Below the pieces are notes generated by a model. It was given only the letters and a program-made list of their open reading frames with translations, ran no database searches and had not been told where the DNA came from. Below, piece by piece: positions 1 through 9,048 of a DNA stretch of 35,216 nucleotides. The number at the start of each line of letters is the position of its first letter. Within the stretch, counting starts at the first letter, position 1. A program made the translations under genes and the position numbers. The stretch comes from Myxococcaceae bacterium (lineage in GTDB: Bacteria; Myxococcota; Myxococcia; Myxococcales; Myxococcaceae): assembly GCA_019694595.1 (NCBI GenBank), contig JAIBBQ010000051.1, forward strand, positions 1 through 35,216, given 5' to 3'.

Positions 1-1
1 G

Positions 2-82
2 CAGCGGGCGGCGGGCGGGCCGGCCGGGCGCTGGGTGGTGCCGTGCGAGGGCCTGCCGTGCACCGGCGACGTGCCCCCCTGA
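2..82 (+). CDS. C-terminal end of an unidentified protein, cut by the left edge
   Basis: An open frame enters from the left edge and ends at a TGA at 80-82. Every complete codon in it ends in G or C, as in the real genes of this window. The visible tail reads Gly/Ala-rich, then GRWVVPCEGLPCTGDVPP, with two cysteines. Nothing identifies the family. It is called only because of the codon pattern and because the haemoglobin gene begins 43 bases later on the same strand. It could also be non-coding GC-rich sequence. Confidence 0.4.
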   Translation, partial: QRAAGGPAGRWVVPCEGLPCTGDVPP

Positions 83-94
83 GGGGCTCCTCAG
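79..94 (+). terminator. Short hairpin overlapping the upstream stop codon
   Basis: CTGAGG at 79-84 and CCTCAG at 89-94 form a perfect 6-bp stem with a GGCT loop, overlapping the stop codon of the left-edge frame. No T-run follows, so this is at best a weak or Rho-assisted terminator. It could equally be chance in GC-rich DNA. Confidence 0.3.
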
Positions 95-125
95 CGCGCC
101 GCGGGCGGGGTAGAGCCTGCTGCCC

Positions 126-566
126 GTGACGACGCTGCGACAGGGACCCGACGTGGAGGTCAGCCCGGAACACACGCCCTACGAGGCGCTGGGCGGCACG
201 CCGGCGGTGAACGCGCTGGTGGAGCGCTTCTACGACGCGATGGAGGCCCACGAGCCCGAGCTGGCGGCGCTCCACGTGGTGGACGCCGCGGGCAAGGTGT
301 CGCGCGAGTCTCGCGACCGCTTCGCGCTCTTCCTCGCCGGCTGGCTGGGCGGCCCGCAGACGTACACCGAGCGGCACGGGCACCCGCGGCTGCGCATGCG
401 CCACGCGAAGGTCCCGGTCACCATCGCCACCCGCGACGCCTGGCTGCGCTCGATGGAGCGCGCGCTCGACGCGCAGGGTGTGACGGGCGGCGTGCGCTCG
501 TACCTCGACGCCCGCTTCGCCGAGGTGGCGAACTTCCTGCGCAACCGCGACGAACCGACGCCGTGA
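126..566 (+). CDS. Group II truncated haemoglobin
   Basis: A 146-residue globin of the 2-on-2 truncated type, a cytoplasmic haem protein that binds O2 or NO. The family is linked to nitrosative and oxidative stress or oxygen handling. Visible marks are the YEALGG helix-A motif (19-24), FY with the presumed B10 tyrosine (Y36), a glycine-rich stretch GWLGGPQTY around 72-80, the HGHPRLRMRH segment whose last histidine (H93) is the expected proximal haem ligand, and a tryptophan at 106 in the position typical of group II (G8). The start is GTG at 126. A TAGAGC hexamer at 111-116 lies only 15 bases upstream, so the message may be nearly leaderless. The last bases overlap the next gene by 4 (GTGA), implying translational coupling. 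The ligand preference cannot be told from sequence alone. Confidence 0.9.
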   Translation: MTTLRQGPDVEVSPEHTPYEALGGTPAVNALVERFYDAMEAHEPELAALHVVDAAGKVSRESRDRFALFLAGWLGGPQTYTERHGHPRLRMRHAKVPVTIATRDAWLRSMERALDAQGVTGGVRSYLDARFAEVANFLRNRDEPTP

Positions 567-1753
567 AGCGCGCGCTCCTCGCGCTCGTCGCCGTGGTGCT
601 GGCGCTGGCGGGAGGCTTCCGGCTGCTGGTGTCGCTGCGTGCCCGCCCGCTCTCCGAGGCGCTGGTGGCCAGGCTCGTGCTCGCCGCGAAGCTCCCCGCG
701 CGCACGGTGGTGGGCGAGGTGGAGTCCGTCGAAGGCACGCGCTGCCTCGAGGAAGCACTCGCCGCGCTGCCGGGCGACGGCGAGCTGCCGGGGTGCCGCG
801 AGGTCCGCCTCGGGCAGAGCAGCGCCGCGCCCCAGGCCTGCCACGACGCGGTGGCCGAGCTGTCGGAGCGCGCCCGCGCGGTGGTGCGCTGTGGCCGGGC
901 GCAGACGGTGGAGGCCGCGCGCGAGCCGCCCTTCGAGCAGGAGGAGCCGTTCCGCCGGCGCGCGCAAGCCTTCGGGCAGGCGGGCTGGGTGCTGGGGCTC
1001 GAAGCCTCGCTCCTCGCGGGCCAGGGCAGCGCGGCGGAGGCGCTCGGTCCGTGCCGCGACCTGGTGGCGCTGGTGCGCGACCGCATCCTCGCCGAGACCG
1101 GCGCGCCCATGGGGGTGCTCGTCTTCCAGCAGGCGCTGCCCGGCTGTGCGCGCGCGGTGGACGCAGCGAGCGCGGCCGAGAAGCGCGCCTTCCTGGAGGA
1201 GCTCACCGCGGTGAGGCGAGAGGTCCCTTCGCTCGAGCGGGTGATGCTGGGCTTCACCGCGCTGCTCGAGCTCGAGCTGATGGCGCCGCTGCTCACGCCT
1301 GAGCAGCTGTCGGCGCTGCCCCAGGGCACCGCCACCGCGGCGCTGAGCGGCTCGAGCGCGCGCCCGGGGCTGCTGCTGCGGGAGCGCCTGGCCATCGCCT
1401 GGCCGGCCATCGCGCGGCGCTTCGAGACGGCGCGGGCCACCGCGGCGCTCCCCGGGGACCACCGGGCAGCGTTCGGCGCGCTGGACGCGGAGCTGGTCCG
1501 TCTGCCGCACCCGCCGGAGCTGGAGCTCAACCGGCTGGCGGAGACGGCCATCGCGTACGCCCAGCTGGACGCGGAGCTCGAGCTGCTGTCCGCGGCGGCG
1601 CGCCTCGATGCTCAGGGCTTCGACGTCGGGGCGCCTCCTGCGCTCACGGGGGGGCCGATCTCGCTGCGCCCCGAAGGCTCGGCGCTGGTGCTCACGCCGG
1701 TCGACCCCGCGCTCTCGACGGTGCAGGTGCGGATTCACCCCGACGCGCGGTGA
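563..1753 (+). CDS. Membrane-anchored protein of unknown function coupled to the globin
   Basis: A 396-residue protein whose GTG start overlaps the globin stop by 4 bases. Residues 1-25 form a basic then hydrophobic segment (MKRALLALVAVVLALAGG) that reads as an uncleaved anchor or signal peptide. The rest is predicted mainly helical and Ala/Leu/Glu-rich, with scattered cysteines between about residues 60 and 200. A short beta-like end follows from about 355 (GGPISLRPEGSALVLTPVD). That end resembles the tails of poorly characterised myxobacterial and planctomycete proteins with a 'PL-x-Y/L-R-x-x-G-x-x-F/LVL' ending. I do not recognise a catalytic motif. The coupling suggests co-expression with the globin, but no shared function can be inferred. 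Confidence 0.8.
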   Translation: MKRALLALVAVVLALAGGFRLLVSLRARPLSEALVARLVLAAKLPARTVVGEVESVEGTRCLEEALAALPGDGELPGCREVRLGQSSAAPQACHDAVAELSERARAVVRCGRAQTVEAAREPPFEQEEPFRRRAQAFGQAGWVLGLEASLLAGQGSAAEALGPCRDLVALVRDRILAETGAPMGVLVFQQALPGCARAVDAASAAEKRAFLEELTAVRREVPSLERVMLGFTALLELELMAPLLTPEQLSALPQGTATAALSGSSARPGLLLRERLAIAWPAIARRFETARATAALPGDHRAAFGALDAELVRLPHPPELELNRLAETAIAYAQLDAELELLSAAARLDAQGFDVGAPPALTGGPISLRPEGSALVLTPVDPALSTVQVRIHPDAR

Positions 1754-1792
1754 GGCGCAAGGGTGCGCCGGGCGGTGCTAGGAGCGCGCGCC

Positions 1793-2929
1793 ATGTCTCT
1801 CCCCCGCCTGGTGTCCCCGCTGGTGCTGACCATGTTGCTCGCCTGCAGTGCCGGACCCTCGGGCGGCAGCGCCGGCGGCGGAACCGGGAGTGCGGGCGGC
1901 GGCACAGCGACCGGAGGAGGCGACGGTGCCTCGGGTGGAGGGAGTGGCGGGAGTGGAGGGAGTGCCGGTGGTGGCTCGGCGGGCGGTGGATCCTCCGGTG
2001 GTGGCGCTCCCGGCGGCGGCTCGGCGGGCGGCGGCCAGAGTGCGCCTGACGCAGGGACCTGGGTGACGGGGCTCGCACCGCTCCCGGCACCGCAGCAGGA
2101 GTCGGCGGTCGCGGAGCTCGGCGGTCTCATCTACATCGTGGGCGGGCTGAGCGTCGGCTACGCGTTGATGGACGACGTGCTGGCGTACGACCCGGCGCAG
2201 AACACGTGGACGCGCAAGCACGCGCTGCCCAAGCCGCTCCACCACTGCAACCTGGCGGCGGTGGGCGGCAAGCTCTACGTGGTGGGCGCGCTGGAGAAGA
2301 CGAGCTTCTCCGCGGTGGGCGACGTCTACGAGTACGACCCGGTGCAGGACCAGTGGGCCGCCAAGGCGTCGCTGCCCACCGGCACGCAGCGCGGCGCGAG
2401 CGCGGTGGCGGTGCTGGGCGGCAAGGTCTACGTGGCGGGCGGAAACCGGGGCGGCGCGGCGGTGACCGACGTCTCGGTCTACGACCCGGTCGCCAACAGC
2501 CACACCCCGCTGCCGGCGCTGCCGGTGGCGCGCGAGCACGTGGTGGGCGCCGCGCTGGCAGGCCGCCTGCTGGTCATCGGCGGGCGGCAGGGCACCACGA
2601 GCTCCATCACCGCGCGGGTCGACGTCTTCGACCCCGGCACCTCGAGCTGGAGCCTGGGCCCATCGCTGCCGACCGCGCGCGGAGGTCATGCCGCGGCGAG
2701 CGACGGGCAACGGGTGGTGGTGTTCGGCGGCGAGGGCAACGCGGCGGCGGGCTCGGGGGTGTTTCCGCAGACCGAGGTCTTCGACGGCAGCCTCTGGCGT
2801 GCAGCGCCCGACATGCCTTCGCCGAAGCACGGGACCGGCGCGGCCCACCTCGGAGGAACCTTTTACGTTCCGGGAGGAGCGACCAGCCAGGGGCTCGCGC
2901 CGGTGGTGACCTTCCAGGCCTACCGGTGA
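1793..2929 (+). CDS. Kelch-repeat lipoprotein with a Gly/Ser-rich linker
   Basis: A 378-residue surface lipoprotein. The signal peptide MSLPRLVSPLVLTMLLAC ends in a lipobox (LLA-C18). A Gly/Ser/Ala-rich linker then runs to about residue 85, followed by a beta-propeller of about six kelch blades. Blade signatures are GGLIYIVGG, GGKLYVVG, GGKVYVAGG, GRLLVIGG, GQRVVVFGG and GGTFYVPGG, most followed by a Y/F-D-P turn and a W or P at the blade end. Kelch propellers usually bind proteins or sugars, and the ligand here is unknown. ATG 1793 was preferred over an upstream in-frame GTG at 1763 because it sits 8 bases after GGAG (1781-1784) and begins a proper signal peptide. The gene starts 39 bases after the previous stop. 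Confidence 0.88.
   Translation: MSLPRLVSPLVLTMLLACSAGPSGGSAGGGTGSAGGGTATGGGDGASGGGSGGSGGSAGGGSAGGGSSGGGAPGGGSAGGGQSAPDAGTWVTGLAPLPAPQQESAVAELGGLIYIVGGLSVGYALMDDVLAYDPAQNTWTRKHALPKPLHHCNLAAVGGKLYVVGALEKTSFSAVGDVYEYDPVQDQWAAKASLPTGTQRGASAVAVLGGKVYVAGGNRGGAAVTDVSVYDPVANSHTPLPALPVAREHVVGAALAGRLLVIGGRQGTTSSITARVDVFDPGTSSWSLGPSLPTARGGHAAASDGQRVVVFGGEGNAAAGSGVFPQTEVFDGSLWRAAPDMPSPKHGTGAAHLGGTFYVPGGATSQGLAPVVTFQAYR
1860..2040 (+). repeat. Low-complexity GGC/GGT/AGT linker-coding tract
   Basis: About 180 bases built from imperfect repeats of Gly, Ser and Ala codons (for example GGCGGCTCGGCGGGCGG). They encode the flexible linker between the lipid anchor and the kelch propeller. Such tracts commonly expand or contract by slippage, so linker length may vary between strains. 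It is coding sequence in phase, not a separate element. Confidence 0.7.
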
Positions 2930-2934
2930 CCGCT

Positions 2935-2964
2935 TTGTCTGCGCAGGACCCCCTGGGGTAGGGT
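2935..2964 (+). promoter_or_regulatory. Probable sigma-70-type promoter for the P-loop gene
   Basis: TTGTCT (2935-2940) is followed 18 bases later by TAGGGT (2959-2964), a fair -35/-10 pair. It would start a transcript near 2971, about 20 bases before ATG 2990. The -35 lies just after the kelch stop codon. The call rests on motif spacing only. Confidence 0.5.
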
Positions 2965-2989
2965 CAACGAGAGCGGATCCCCAAAAGCC

Positions 2990-4381
2990 ATGGCCATCGA
3001 GAGAGCAGCGAGGCGGCAGGTCACCCTTCCCACGTCCACCAAGGCGTCGGAGACCACGTCCACGGCCGAGGTCCGGCCCACCACGACGCCGGTGGCGAAG
3101 GCGAAGTCCGGCATCGCCGACGCAGTCGCGGCTCCGGTGATCGCTCGCCCGGCGGCGCGTTCCCAGCAGGTGGGCGGTGCGGCCGCCTCCTCGGTGAGCG
3201 GCGACTGGCTGGGCGGGGGGCAGTCGGGCCGAGAGATGATGACGGCGGCGCTGGCCCGGCACGGCCTGACGGGGACGAGCGACGCGCCGCCCCCCGCGGG
3301 TGCCAACATTCACCGGGCGAAGCTGGGCACCTCGGCGCTGATCAGCCCGGCCACCAGCCAGCTCGACCCGCGGGCCTCGGCGGCCGACAACATCGCCAAG
3401 CTCAAGGCCGAAGGCATTCCTCGCTTCCCCGGCCTGTCGGCGGCGGAGCGGGCCCACGAGACGGCGTTCGCGTCCGAGGTGGAGGCCGACCCGCAGCACT
3501 TCATCGAGGGCGCGATGATCCTCGCGCGCAACGACAAGCTCGACACGTCGATCTTCGAGGTCGACGCGATGAAGCGGCAGTACGGGCCGTACGGACAGGG
3601 CGCCAAGCCCGAGAACGCCGACGAGCGTGCGCTGCGCGGCACGATGAACCACGCCCTGCACCCGACCGCGGTGACGGTGGCCCGCCTGGCCTTCCTGGCC
3701 AAGCTCGACGAGCTCGGGAAGCTCCCCGAGGGCGACCCCAAGCGGCAGGTCTTCGTCACCAACGGCGGCTGTGCCGCGGGCAAGGGCTCGCTCACCGACG
3801 TGGTGAAGCAGCAGCTGGGCGACATTCCCTTCGGCGCGGTGTGGGACGCCGCGGGCGAAGGCGACGCACTCGAGAACGCGTGGATCCTCGAAGCCTGTCA
3901 GGCGCGCGGACTCAAGACGGTGTTCGGGTTCGTCGAGAACAACCCGATGATCAAGTACCAGGACGTCATCGCGCGTGGCGACCTCACCGGGCGCATCGTC
4001 GACGTGGCGACCTTCACCAACTCCTACGTCGAGGGCGCGAAGAACATGCGCGCCTTCCTCGAGTCGCCGGCGTACCTGAAGGCGCAGGCCGACGGCACCA
4101 CCAGGACCTTCGGCGTCTACACCGGCCGCTTCGACCAGGCCTCGCTCGACGACTCCACCAAGCCGCCGTATCCCGACCTCCACCTGCTGGGAGACGGGGG
4201 CGTCATCAGCGCCAAGGACGTTCCCCGGCCGCCCTCGAAGACGGCCGTCCTCGCGGAGTGCATCGCCACCACCGAGCGTGCGCTCACCGACAAGCGCACC
4301 AAGGGCGAGCCCACCGACGTGCTCCTGCAAGGCGCACTGCAGTCGGCGCAGAAGTTCATCGCCAGCTGGGAGGACGCATGA
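2990..4381 (+). CDS. P-loop protein resembling zeta-toxin-type kinases
   Basis: A 463-residue protein. Residues 1-70 are Ala/Thr/Pro-rich and low in complexity. A helical middle (130-250) follows, and then a nucleotide-binding core starts at the hydrophobic strand VFVTNGG. Its P-loop is GGCAAGKGS (259-267), with an acidic VWDAAGE strand end near 285-290 and a second strand KTVFGFVENNP near 309-319. That order matches the P-loop kinase fold of zeta/PezT-like proteins, which phosphorylate small substrates such as UDP-N-acetylglucosamine. However, the loop is atypical and the protein is much longer than free zeta toxins. The gene overlaps the next small gene by 4 bases (ATGA). It could be a toxin, an exported effector or a housekeeping kinase. 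There is no signal peptide. Substrate and toxicity are inference. Confidence 0.7.
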   Translation: MAIERAARRQVTLPTSTKASETTSTAEVRPTTTPVAKAKSGIADAVAAPVIARPAARSQQVGGAAASSVSGDWLGGGQSGREMMTAALARHGLTGTSDAPPPAGANIHRAKLGTSALISPATSQLDPRASAADNIAKLKAEGIPRFPGLSAAERAHETAFASEVEADPQHFIEGAMILARNDKLDTSIFEVDAMKRQYGPYGQGAKPENADERALRGTMNHALHPTAVTVARLAFLAKLDELGKLPEGDPKRQVFVTNGGCAAGKGSLTDVVKQQLGDIPFGAVWDAAGEGDALENAWILEACQARGLKTVFGFVENNPMIKYQDVIARGDLTGRIVDVATFTNSYVEGAKNMRAFLESPAYLKAQADGTTRTFGVYTGRFDQASLDDSTKPPYPDLHLLGDGGVISAKDVPRPPSKTAVLAECIATTERALTDKRTKGEPTDVLLQGALQSAQKFIASWEDA

Positions 4382-4569
4382 CCCCCGAGAAGAAGCAGCC
4401 GTCGCTGGACAAGACGGCCAAGGACTTCGCGGTGCGCCTCGCCAAGACGATGGCGGCGAACGACCCCGCGGCCGACGCCGCCTTCCAGAAGGCCGAGGCC
4501 GAGCGCGACGCCAAGGTGAGCGCGGCGCTCAAGGCCCACCTGGCGAAGAAGAAGCCGGCGAAGAAGTAG
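4378..4569 (+). CDS. Small Lys/Ala-rich protein coupled to the P-loop gene
   Basis: A 63-residue protein whose ATG overlaps the stop of the preceding gene (ATGA), so it is probably made by reinitiation in step with it. It is highly charged and predicted to be all helical. The Ala/Lys/Asp/Glu-rich body is followed by a basic tail (LAKKKPAKK) like those of histone-H1-like proteins. It has no cysteine, no signal peptide and no recognised domain. Its position suggests a partner of the P-loop protein, perhaps a neutralising or nucleic-acid-binding subunit, but nothing in the sequence proves that. Codon use matches its neighbours. Confidence 0.7.
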   Translation: MTPEKKQPSLDKTAKDFAVRLAKTMAANDPAADAAFQKAEAERDAKVSAALKAHLAKKKPAKK

Positions 4570-4590
4570 CCGACGTCGCGCGCTACTTCT
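4562..4590. terminator. Bidirectional hairpin between convergent genes
   Basis: AGAAGTAGC (4562-4570) and GCTACTTCT (4582-4590) are perfect 9-bp arms around an 11-base loop. The hairpin spans both stop codons: TAG at 4567-4569 for the + gene, and TAG of the TolC-like gene on the - strand at 4585-4583. A CTTCT tail lies on each side rather than a true T-run. It is well placed to end or protect both transcripts. Confidence 0.6.
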
Positions 4591-5929
4591 CGTCGTTCTG
4601 CGCCAGCCCGAACGCGCCCGCGAGCCGGCCTTCGGCGGCGGCGAGTTCCACCTTGCGAATGTCGAGCTGCGCGCGGGCCTGAGCGGCGGCGCTGGCGGCG
4701 AAGAAGCGCTTGTTGTCGATGTCCGACAGCTCGAGCGAGGTGGCGGCGCCCAGCTGCACCGCGGCGTCGAGCTGCTTCTGCGCGCGGGTGGCGAGCGCGA
4801 GCTGCGCCTCGGCCTGCTCCAGCGCGGTCTGCGCGGCCGCGAGGTTGGCCTTCGCGCCCACCCAGGTGGCCTTGGCCTTGGCGCGGGTGGCGTCGACCAT
4901 CGACGCGGCAGCGGCGGCCTTGGCCTCGTCTTCGTGGAGCTGCGAGTAGCGCGCCCCGCGGTCGTAGAGCGGAATGTTGGCCGCGAGGATGAAGTCGGCG
5001 GTGGCCGACTTTCCGGTGAAGCCTGGGTTCGAGCTGAAGTTGCCCTTCACCTGGGCGACGATGGTGGGCAGGAACGACAGCTTGTCGGCGAGCGGGAAGC
5101 GCCCGGCCGCCTGCGCCCCCAGCACGCTGGCGCGCACCGCGTAGGTCTTCTCCCAGGGCTCCGCGGCTTCCTCGGCAGCCGGGCCCAGGTCGGGCTTCGG
5201 CCCACCGGACAGCGCGCGCACCGGCTCGCCGCAGATGGCGGACAGCATGGCTTCCAGTCCTTCGCGGTTGCCCTGCAGCTGGGCGAGCGTGTTGCGCGCC
5301 TGGGCGGTCTCGCTCTGCGCCCGCAGGCTCGCCACCTCGACGGCGGTGCCGATCTTCACCTGGGCGGCCGCGTCGCGCTCGCGCTTGAGCGCCACCCCTT
5401 CCGCGTCCTTCGCGGCGCGCTCGAGTTCCACCAGGCCTTCGAGCCCCAGGTAGAGCCGGGCGACGTTGAGCAGCACCTGCTCCTGCGCTTCCAGCGCGCC
5501 CAGCCGCGCGGCCTCGGTGCCTTCCTTCGCCGCCGGCAGGAGAATCATCTGCGGGGTGAAGAGCAGCTGGGACGCGAGCAGCGTGCCGTACGCGGAGTTC
5601 GCGCCCACGATGCTGATGGGCGCGGGAATGAGCGAGGTGTCCTTGGGCTGCAGCTGGTACACGCCGCCGACCAGCTGAATGGTCTGCCCGAAGTCGAGCA
5701 CCGCGGGCGCGGTGGTGTGCACCAGGCTCCCCTGGGCGGTGAGCTCGGGGAGGAAGGCGCCGATGACCCGTTCCGCCTGGGCCTTCGCCACTCCCGCCTG
5801 GGCCTGGGCGGCCTTGAGGTCGTGGCTGTTCTTCTGGGCGAGGCCGAGCGCCTCGGCGAGGGTGACTTCCCGCCGATCCGCGAAGGCGGCCGGTGCGCAG
5901 AGCAGCGCGAGCGCGAGCAGCGTTCTCAC
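4583..5929 (-). CDS. TolC-like outer-membrane efflux channel
   Basis: A 448-residue protein with a signal peptide ([17 protein letters not shown]). It has the two-fold repeated architecture of the TolC/OprM outer-membrane factor family. The first repeat opens with VTLAEALGLAQKNSHDLKAAQAQ-like sequence. Long Ala/Gln/Glu-rich coiled-coil helices lie near 145-235 and 330-430, and each repeat has beta-barrel strands. Trimers of this family form the outer-membrane exit duct for a tripartite pump. The ATG overlaps the pump stop codon by 4 bases (ATGA), so it is the last gene of the efflux operon. Its 3' end meets a convergent gene across a shared hairpin. Length is normal for the family. Confidence 0.92.
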   Translation of the reverse strand: MRTLLALALLCAPAAFADRREVTLAEALGLAQKNSHDLKAAQAQAGVAKAQAERVIGAFLPELTAQGSLVHTTAPAVLDFGQTIQLVGGVYQLQPKDTSLIPAPISIVGANSAYGTLLASQLLFTPQMILLPAAKEGTEAARLGALEAQEQVLLNVARLYLGLEGLVELERAAKDAEGVALKRERDAAAQVKIGTAVEVASLRAQSETAQARNTLAQLQGNREGLEAMLSAICGEPVRALSGGPKPDLGPAAEEAAEPWEKTYAVRASVLGAQAAGRFPLADKLSFLPTIVAQVKGNFSSNPGFTGKSATADFILAANIPLYDRGARYSQLHEDEAKAAAAASMVDATRAKAKATWVGAKANLAAAQTALEQAEAQLALATRAQKQLDAAVQLGAATSLELSDIDNKRFFAASAAAQARAQLDIRKVELAAAEGRLAGAFGLAQNDEK

Positions 5930-8900
5930 TTCGCCACCTCCGCGGACATCGAAGCTTCGGGCTGCTCGGCGCGGATCCGCAGCGACTTGGGGGTCAGCCG
6001 CTCGAAGACGCTGAACACCACCGGCACCACCAGCAGGGTGAGGAAGGTGGAGGTGATGACGCCGCCGATGACCACGATGGCCATGGGCGCGCGGAACTCG
6101 GCGCCGAGGCCCTTGCCGATGGCGGTGGGAATCATGCCCACGGCCATCGCCGCCGAGGTCATCAGGATGGGGCGCAGTCGCCGGGGGCCGGCCTTCAAGA
6201 TGGCGGTCTCGAGGTCGTCACCCGCGCGGAGGTTCTGCAGCGCGCCGTCGACCAGGAGAATGGCGTTCTTGGTCACCAGGCCCATGAGGAGGATGACGCC
6301 GATCATCGCCCCCAGCGAGAGGTTGTAGCCGGTGAGCACCAGCGACAGCAGCGCACCGATGAGCGCGAGCGGCACCGACACCATGATGGTGAAGGGGTGC
6401 TTGAAGCTCTCGAACTGCGACGCGAGCACCATGTAGACGAAGACGAAGGCCAGGCCGAAGGCGACCGCGAAGGCGTCGTTCTGCTCGTCGAGCAGCTTGA
6501 GCTGACCGTCGAAGACCACCGAGTAGCCTTCGGCGACCGGGTTGGCCTTGAGGTGCGCCTTGAGCTGCGTGGCCACGTCGCCGAGCGCCGCGCCGTCGAG
6601 GTTGGCGTACACCGCGACCTGCCGCTGGCGGTTGTGGCGCTCGATGATGCTGGGGCCGTCGTGCCGCTCGACCTGGGCCACGTCTTCCAGCGGGCGCGGT
6701 CCCTTGGGCCCGAAGATGAGCATGCGCTTGACGGCTTCGGGGTCGCCGCGGTCCGCCTCCGCGAGGCGCACCACGATGGGCGTCTCGGTCTGGTCCTCGC
6801 GCAGCTTGCCGACTTCCTGGCCGTTGAGCGCCAGGCGCAGCTGCATGCCGAGCGCGCCGGCGGACAGGTCGCCGTCACCCGCACGCGAGCGGTCGATGCG
6901 GGCCTGCAGTTCCTGCCGCGGCGGGCTGTAGTCCACGCGCACGTCGGCGGTGCCCTTGATGTCCTTGAGCATCTTCTCGACGCGCTTGGCCTCGGCGAGC
7001 GCCACCTCGGTCTGCGGCCCGAGGATGCGCACCATGACGGGGAAGAAGTCGCCCGCGCCGTCGATGTCCGGCGGGTCGATGATGGCCACCTTGGTGTCGG
7101 GCAGCGCCGCCAGCGCGCTGCGGAAGTCTTCCTTCACCTTGAGGATGTTCTTGGCCCGCTTCTCCTTGGGCGTGAGCAGCACGCGCAGGCGCGCCTTGTT
7201 GGCGTCGCCGTTGCTGCCGATGATGCTGTACGCGTCGGTGACCTCGGGAATGCCGTGCAGCGCGTTCTCGGCCTGCAGGGCGACCACGCCGGTCTGGGTG
7301 ACCGAGGAGCCTTCGGGCAGCTGCAGGTCGACGAGGAGCTGGCTGCGGTCCTGCGCGGCGATGAACTCCGCGCCCAGGCCGCGCGCGCCCATCACCGAGC
7401 CGACGATGACGCCCAGGGTGATGAGCCCGGTGAGCGCCTGGTGCTTCATCACCCAGTGCAGCACCCGCGCGTAGCCGCGCTCGTTGGCGGCGAAGAAGGC
7501 GCGGAAGACGGCGGCGACCGGGTTGTCCTTCACCACCTGGCCCGGCACCCGGCGCTTGGCGAGGCGCGCCGAGAGCATGGGGTCGAGCGTGAAGCTGATG
7601 AAGAGCGAGATGATGACCGCGGCGGAGATGGTGACGCCGAACTCCTTGAAGAACTGGCCGACCATGCCGGGCATGAAGGCCACCGGCACGAACACCGCGA
7701 CCAGCGACAGGGTGGTGGCGAGCACGGCGAGGCCGACGTCCTTGGTGCCCTTGCTCGCGGCTTCCATGGGCGACTCGCCTTCTTCCAGGCGGTGGGTGAT
7801 GGCTTCGCGGACCACCACCGCGTCGTCGATGAGCAGGCCGATGGCGAGCGAGAGCGCCAGCAGGGTCATCTGGTTCAGCGAGTAGCTGAAGATGCTCATG
7901 ACGAAGAAGGTGCCCACCACGCTGGTGGGGAGCGCGAGCGAGCTGATGAAGGTGCCGCGCGCGTCGAGCAGGAACATGAGGATGATGAGGATCGCCATCG
8001 CGCCGCCGAAGAAGAGGGCGATCCACACCTCGTGGGCGTTGGCCTGGATGATCTTCGCCTGGTCGATGAGCAGCGTGGCCTTGAAGTCGTGGCCGAGCTG
8101 CGCGCCCAGGCCGTCGAGCACGCGCTTGGCGTTCTTCGCCACCTCGATGGTGTTGGAGCCGGGCGCCTTCACCACGTCGAGGAGCACCGCGTCCTTGCCG
8201 TTCAAGCGGGCGACGGTGCGCCGCTCGGCGACGCCGTCGGTCACCTCGGCCACCTCGCTCAGGAGCACCTGCGAGCCCGACTGGCTGCGCGCCACGGGGA
8301 GCGAGCGAATCGCGTCCACGTTGGGGAACTGGCCCAGCGCGCGCACGGGAATTTCCTTGGGGCCGACCTCGAGGTGGCCGGCGGGCACGTCGAGGTTCTC
8401 GAGACCGAGCTGCTGGGCGACGAGCGCCGGGGCGATGCCCGCGGCGAGCGCCTTGTCGACCGACACGTCGACCCGCACCTCGCGGGTGTCGCCGCCGAGC
8501 ACGCGCACCTCGGCGACGCCTTCGAGCTGGGCGAGCGCGGGCTTCACCCGGTCCTCGATGAGCTGCCGCAGCTGGGGGCTGGGCATCGACGCCGACACCG
8601 CGTAGGTCTGGATGGGCGCGGCGCCGATGTCGATCTTCCCCACCACGGGGGTCTTGGCGTCCTTCGGGAGGTTGTTGGCGGTGGCGGCGACCTTGTCGCG
8701 CACGTCCTGCACCGCGCGGTCGAGCGACTGGGACAGCTTGAACTGGGTGACCACCACCGCGTAACTCTCGCGGCTCCAGGAGTGGATGAAGTCGACGCCG
8801 CTGATGCCGGCGATGGCGTCCTCGAGCGGCTTGATGACCTGGGACTCCACCTCGGCAGGCCCCGCGCCCGGGTACACCACGGTGGTGACCACCACCGGGA

Positions 8901-9024
8901 AGGACACGTTGGGGAAGAGGTCGGTGCCCAGGCTGCGCAGGCCGAAGAGCCCGAGCACGACGAGCAGGAGCGCCAGCATGGTGGTGAACACCGGGCGCTT
9001 GATGGAGACGTCGGAGAGCGTCAT
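5926..9024 (-). CDS. RND-family inner-membrane efflux pump (AcrB/HAE1-like)
   Basis: A 1032-residue proton-driven transporter of the hydrophobe/amphiphile RND type. The N-terminal helix follows ISIKRPVFT-like sequence. Two large periplasmic loops alternate with twelve predicted membrane helices, and the length equals that of AcrB. The proton-relay residues are present: adjacent aspartates D400 and D401 in [13 protein letters not shown] (helix 4) and K919 in [14 protein letters not shown] (helix 10). It should work with the adjacent adaptor and TolC-like channel to expel drugs, detergents or self-made metabolites from the periplasm. The start lies 24 bases after the adaptor stop, and its stop overlaps the channel start. 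The substrate cannot be told from sequence. Confidence 0.95.
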   Translation of the reverse strand: MTLSDVSIKRPVFTTMLALLLVVLGLFGLRSLGTDLFPNVSFPVVVTTVVYPGAGPAEVESQVIKPLEDAIAGISGVDFIHSWSRESYAVVVTQFKLSQSLDRAVQDVRDKVAATANNLPKDAKTPVVGKIDIGAAPIQTYAVSASMPSPQLRQLIEDRVKPALAQLEGVAEVRVLGGDTREVRVDVSVDKALAAGIAPALVAQQLGLENLDVPAGHLEVGPKEIPVRALGQFPNVDAIRSLPVARSQSGSQVLLSEVAEVTDGVAERRTVARLNGKDAVLLDVVKAPGSNTIEVAKNAKRVLDGLGAQLGHDFKATLLIDQAKIIQANAHEVWIALFFGGAMAILIILMFLLDARGTFISSLALPTSVVGTFFVMSIFSYSLNQMTLLALSLAIGLLIDDAVVVREAITHRLEEGESPMEAASKGTKDVGLAVLATTLSLVAVFVPVAFMPGMVGQFFKEFGVTISAAVIISLFISFTLDPMLSARLAKRRVPGQVVKDNPVAAVFRAFFAANERGYARVLHWVMKHQALTGLITLGVIVGSVMGARGLGAEFIAAQDRSQLLVDLQLPEGSSVTQTGVVALQAENALHGIPEVTDAYSIIGSNGDANKARLRVLLTPKEKRAKNILKVKEDFRSALAALPDTKVAIIDPPDIDGAGDFFPVMVRILGPQTEVALAEAKRVEKMLKDIKGTADVRVDYSPPRQELQARIDRSRAGDGDLSAGALGMQLRLALNGQEVGKLREDQTETPIVVRLAEADRGDPEAVKRMLIFGPKGPRPLEDVAQVERHDGPSIIERHNRQRQVAVYANLDGAALGDVATQLKAHLKANPVAEGYSVVFDGQLKLLDEQNDAFAVAFGLAFVFVYMVLASQFESFKHPFTIMVSVPLALIGALLSLVLTGYNLSLGAMIGVILLMGLVTKNAILLVDGALQNLRAGDDLETAILKAGPRRLRPILMTSAAMAVGMIPTAIGKGLGAEFRAPMAIVVIGGVITSTFLTLLVVPVVFSVFERLTPKSLRIRAEQPEASMSAEVAK

Positions 9025-9048
9025 GGCTTTTCCTCGGAGAACCGAACG

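Noticed and set aside
1860-2040. CRISPR-like or minisatellite array in the kelch gene
   Set aside because: The repeats have no constant unit or spacer, are in phase with the gene and encode a Gly/Ser linker.
1778-4330. An 850-codon - strand frame across the kelch and P-loop genes
   Set aside because: It runs antisense through two unrelated genes and the gap between them, with no recognisable motif.
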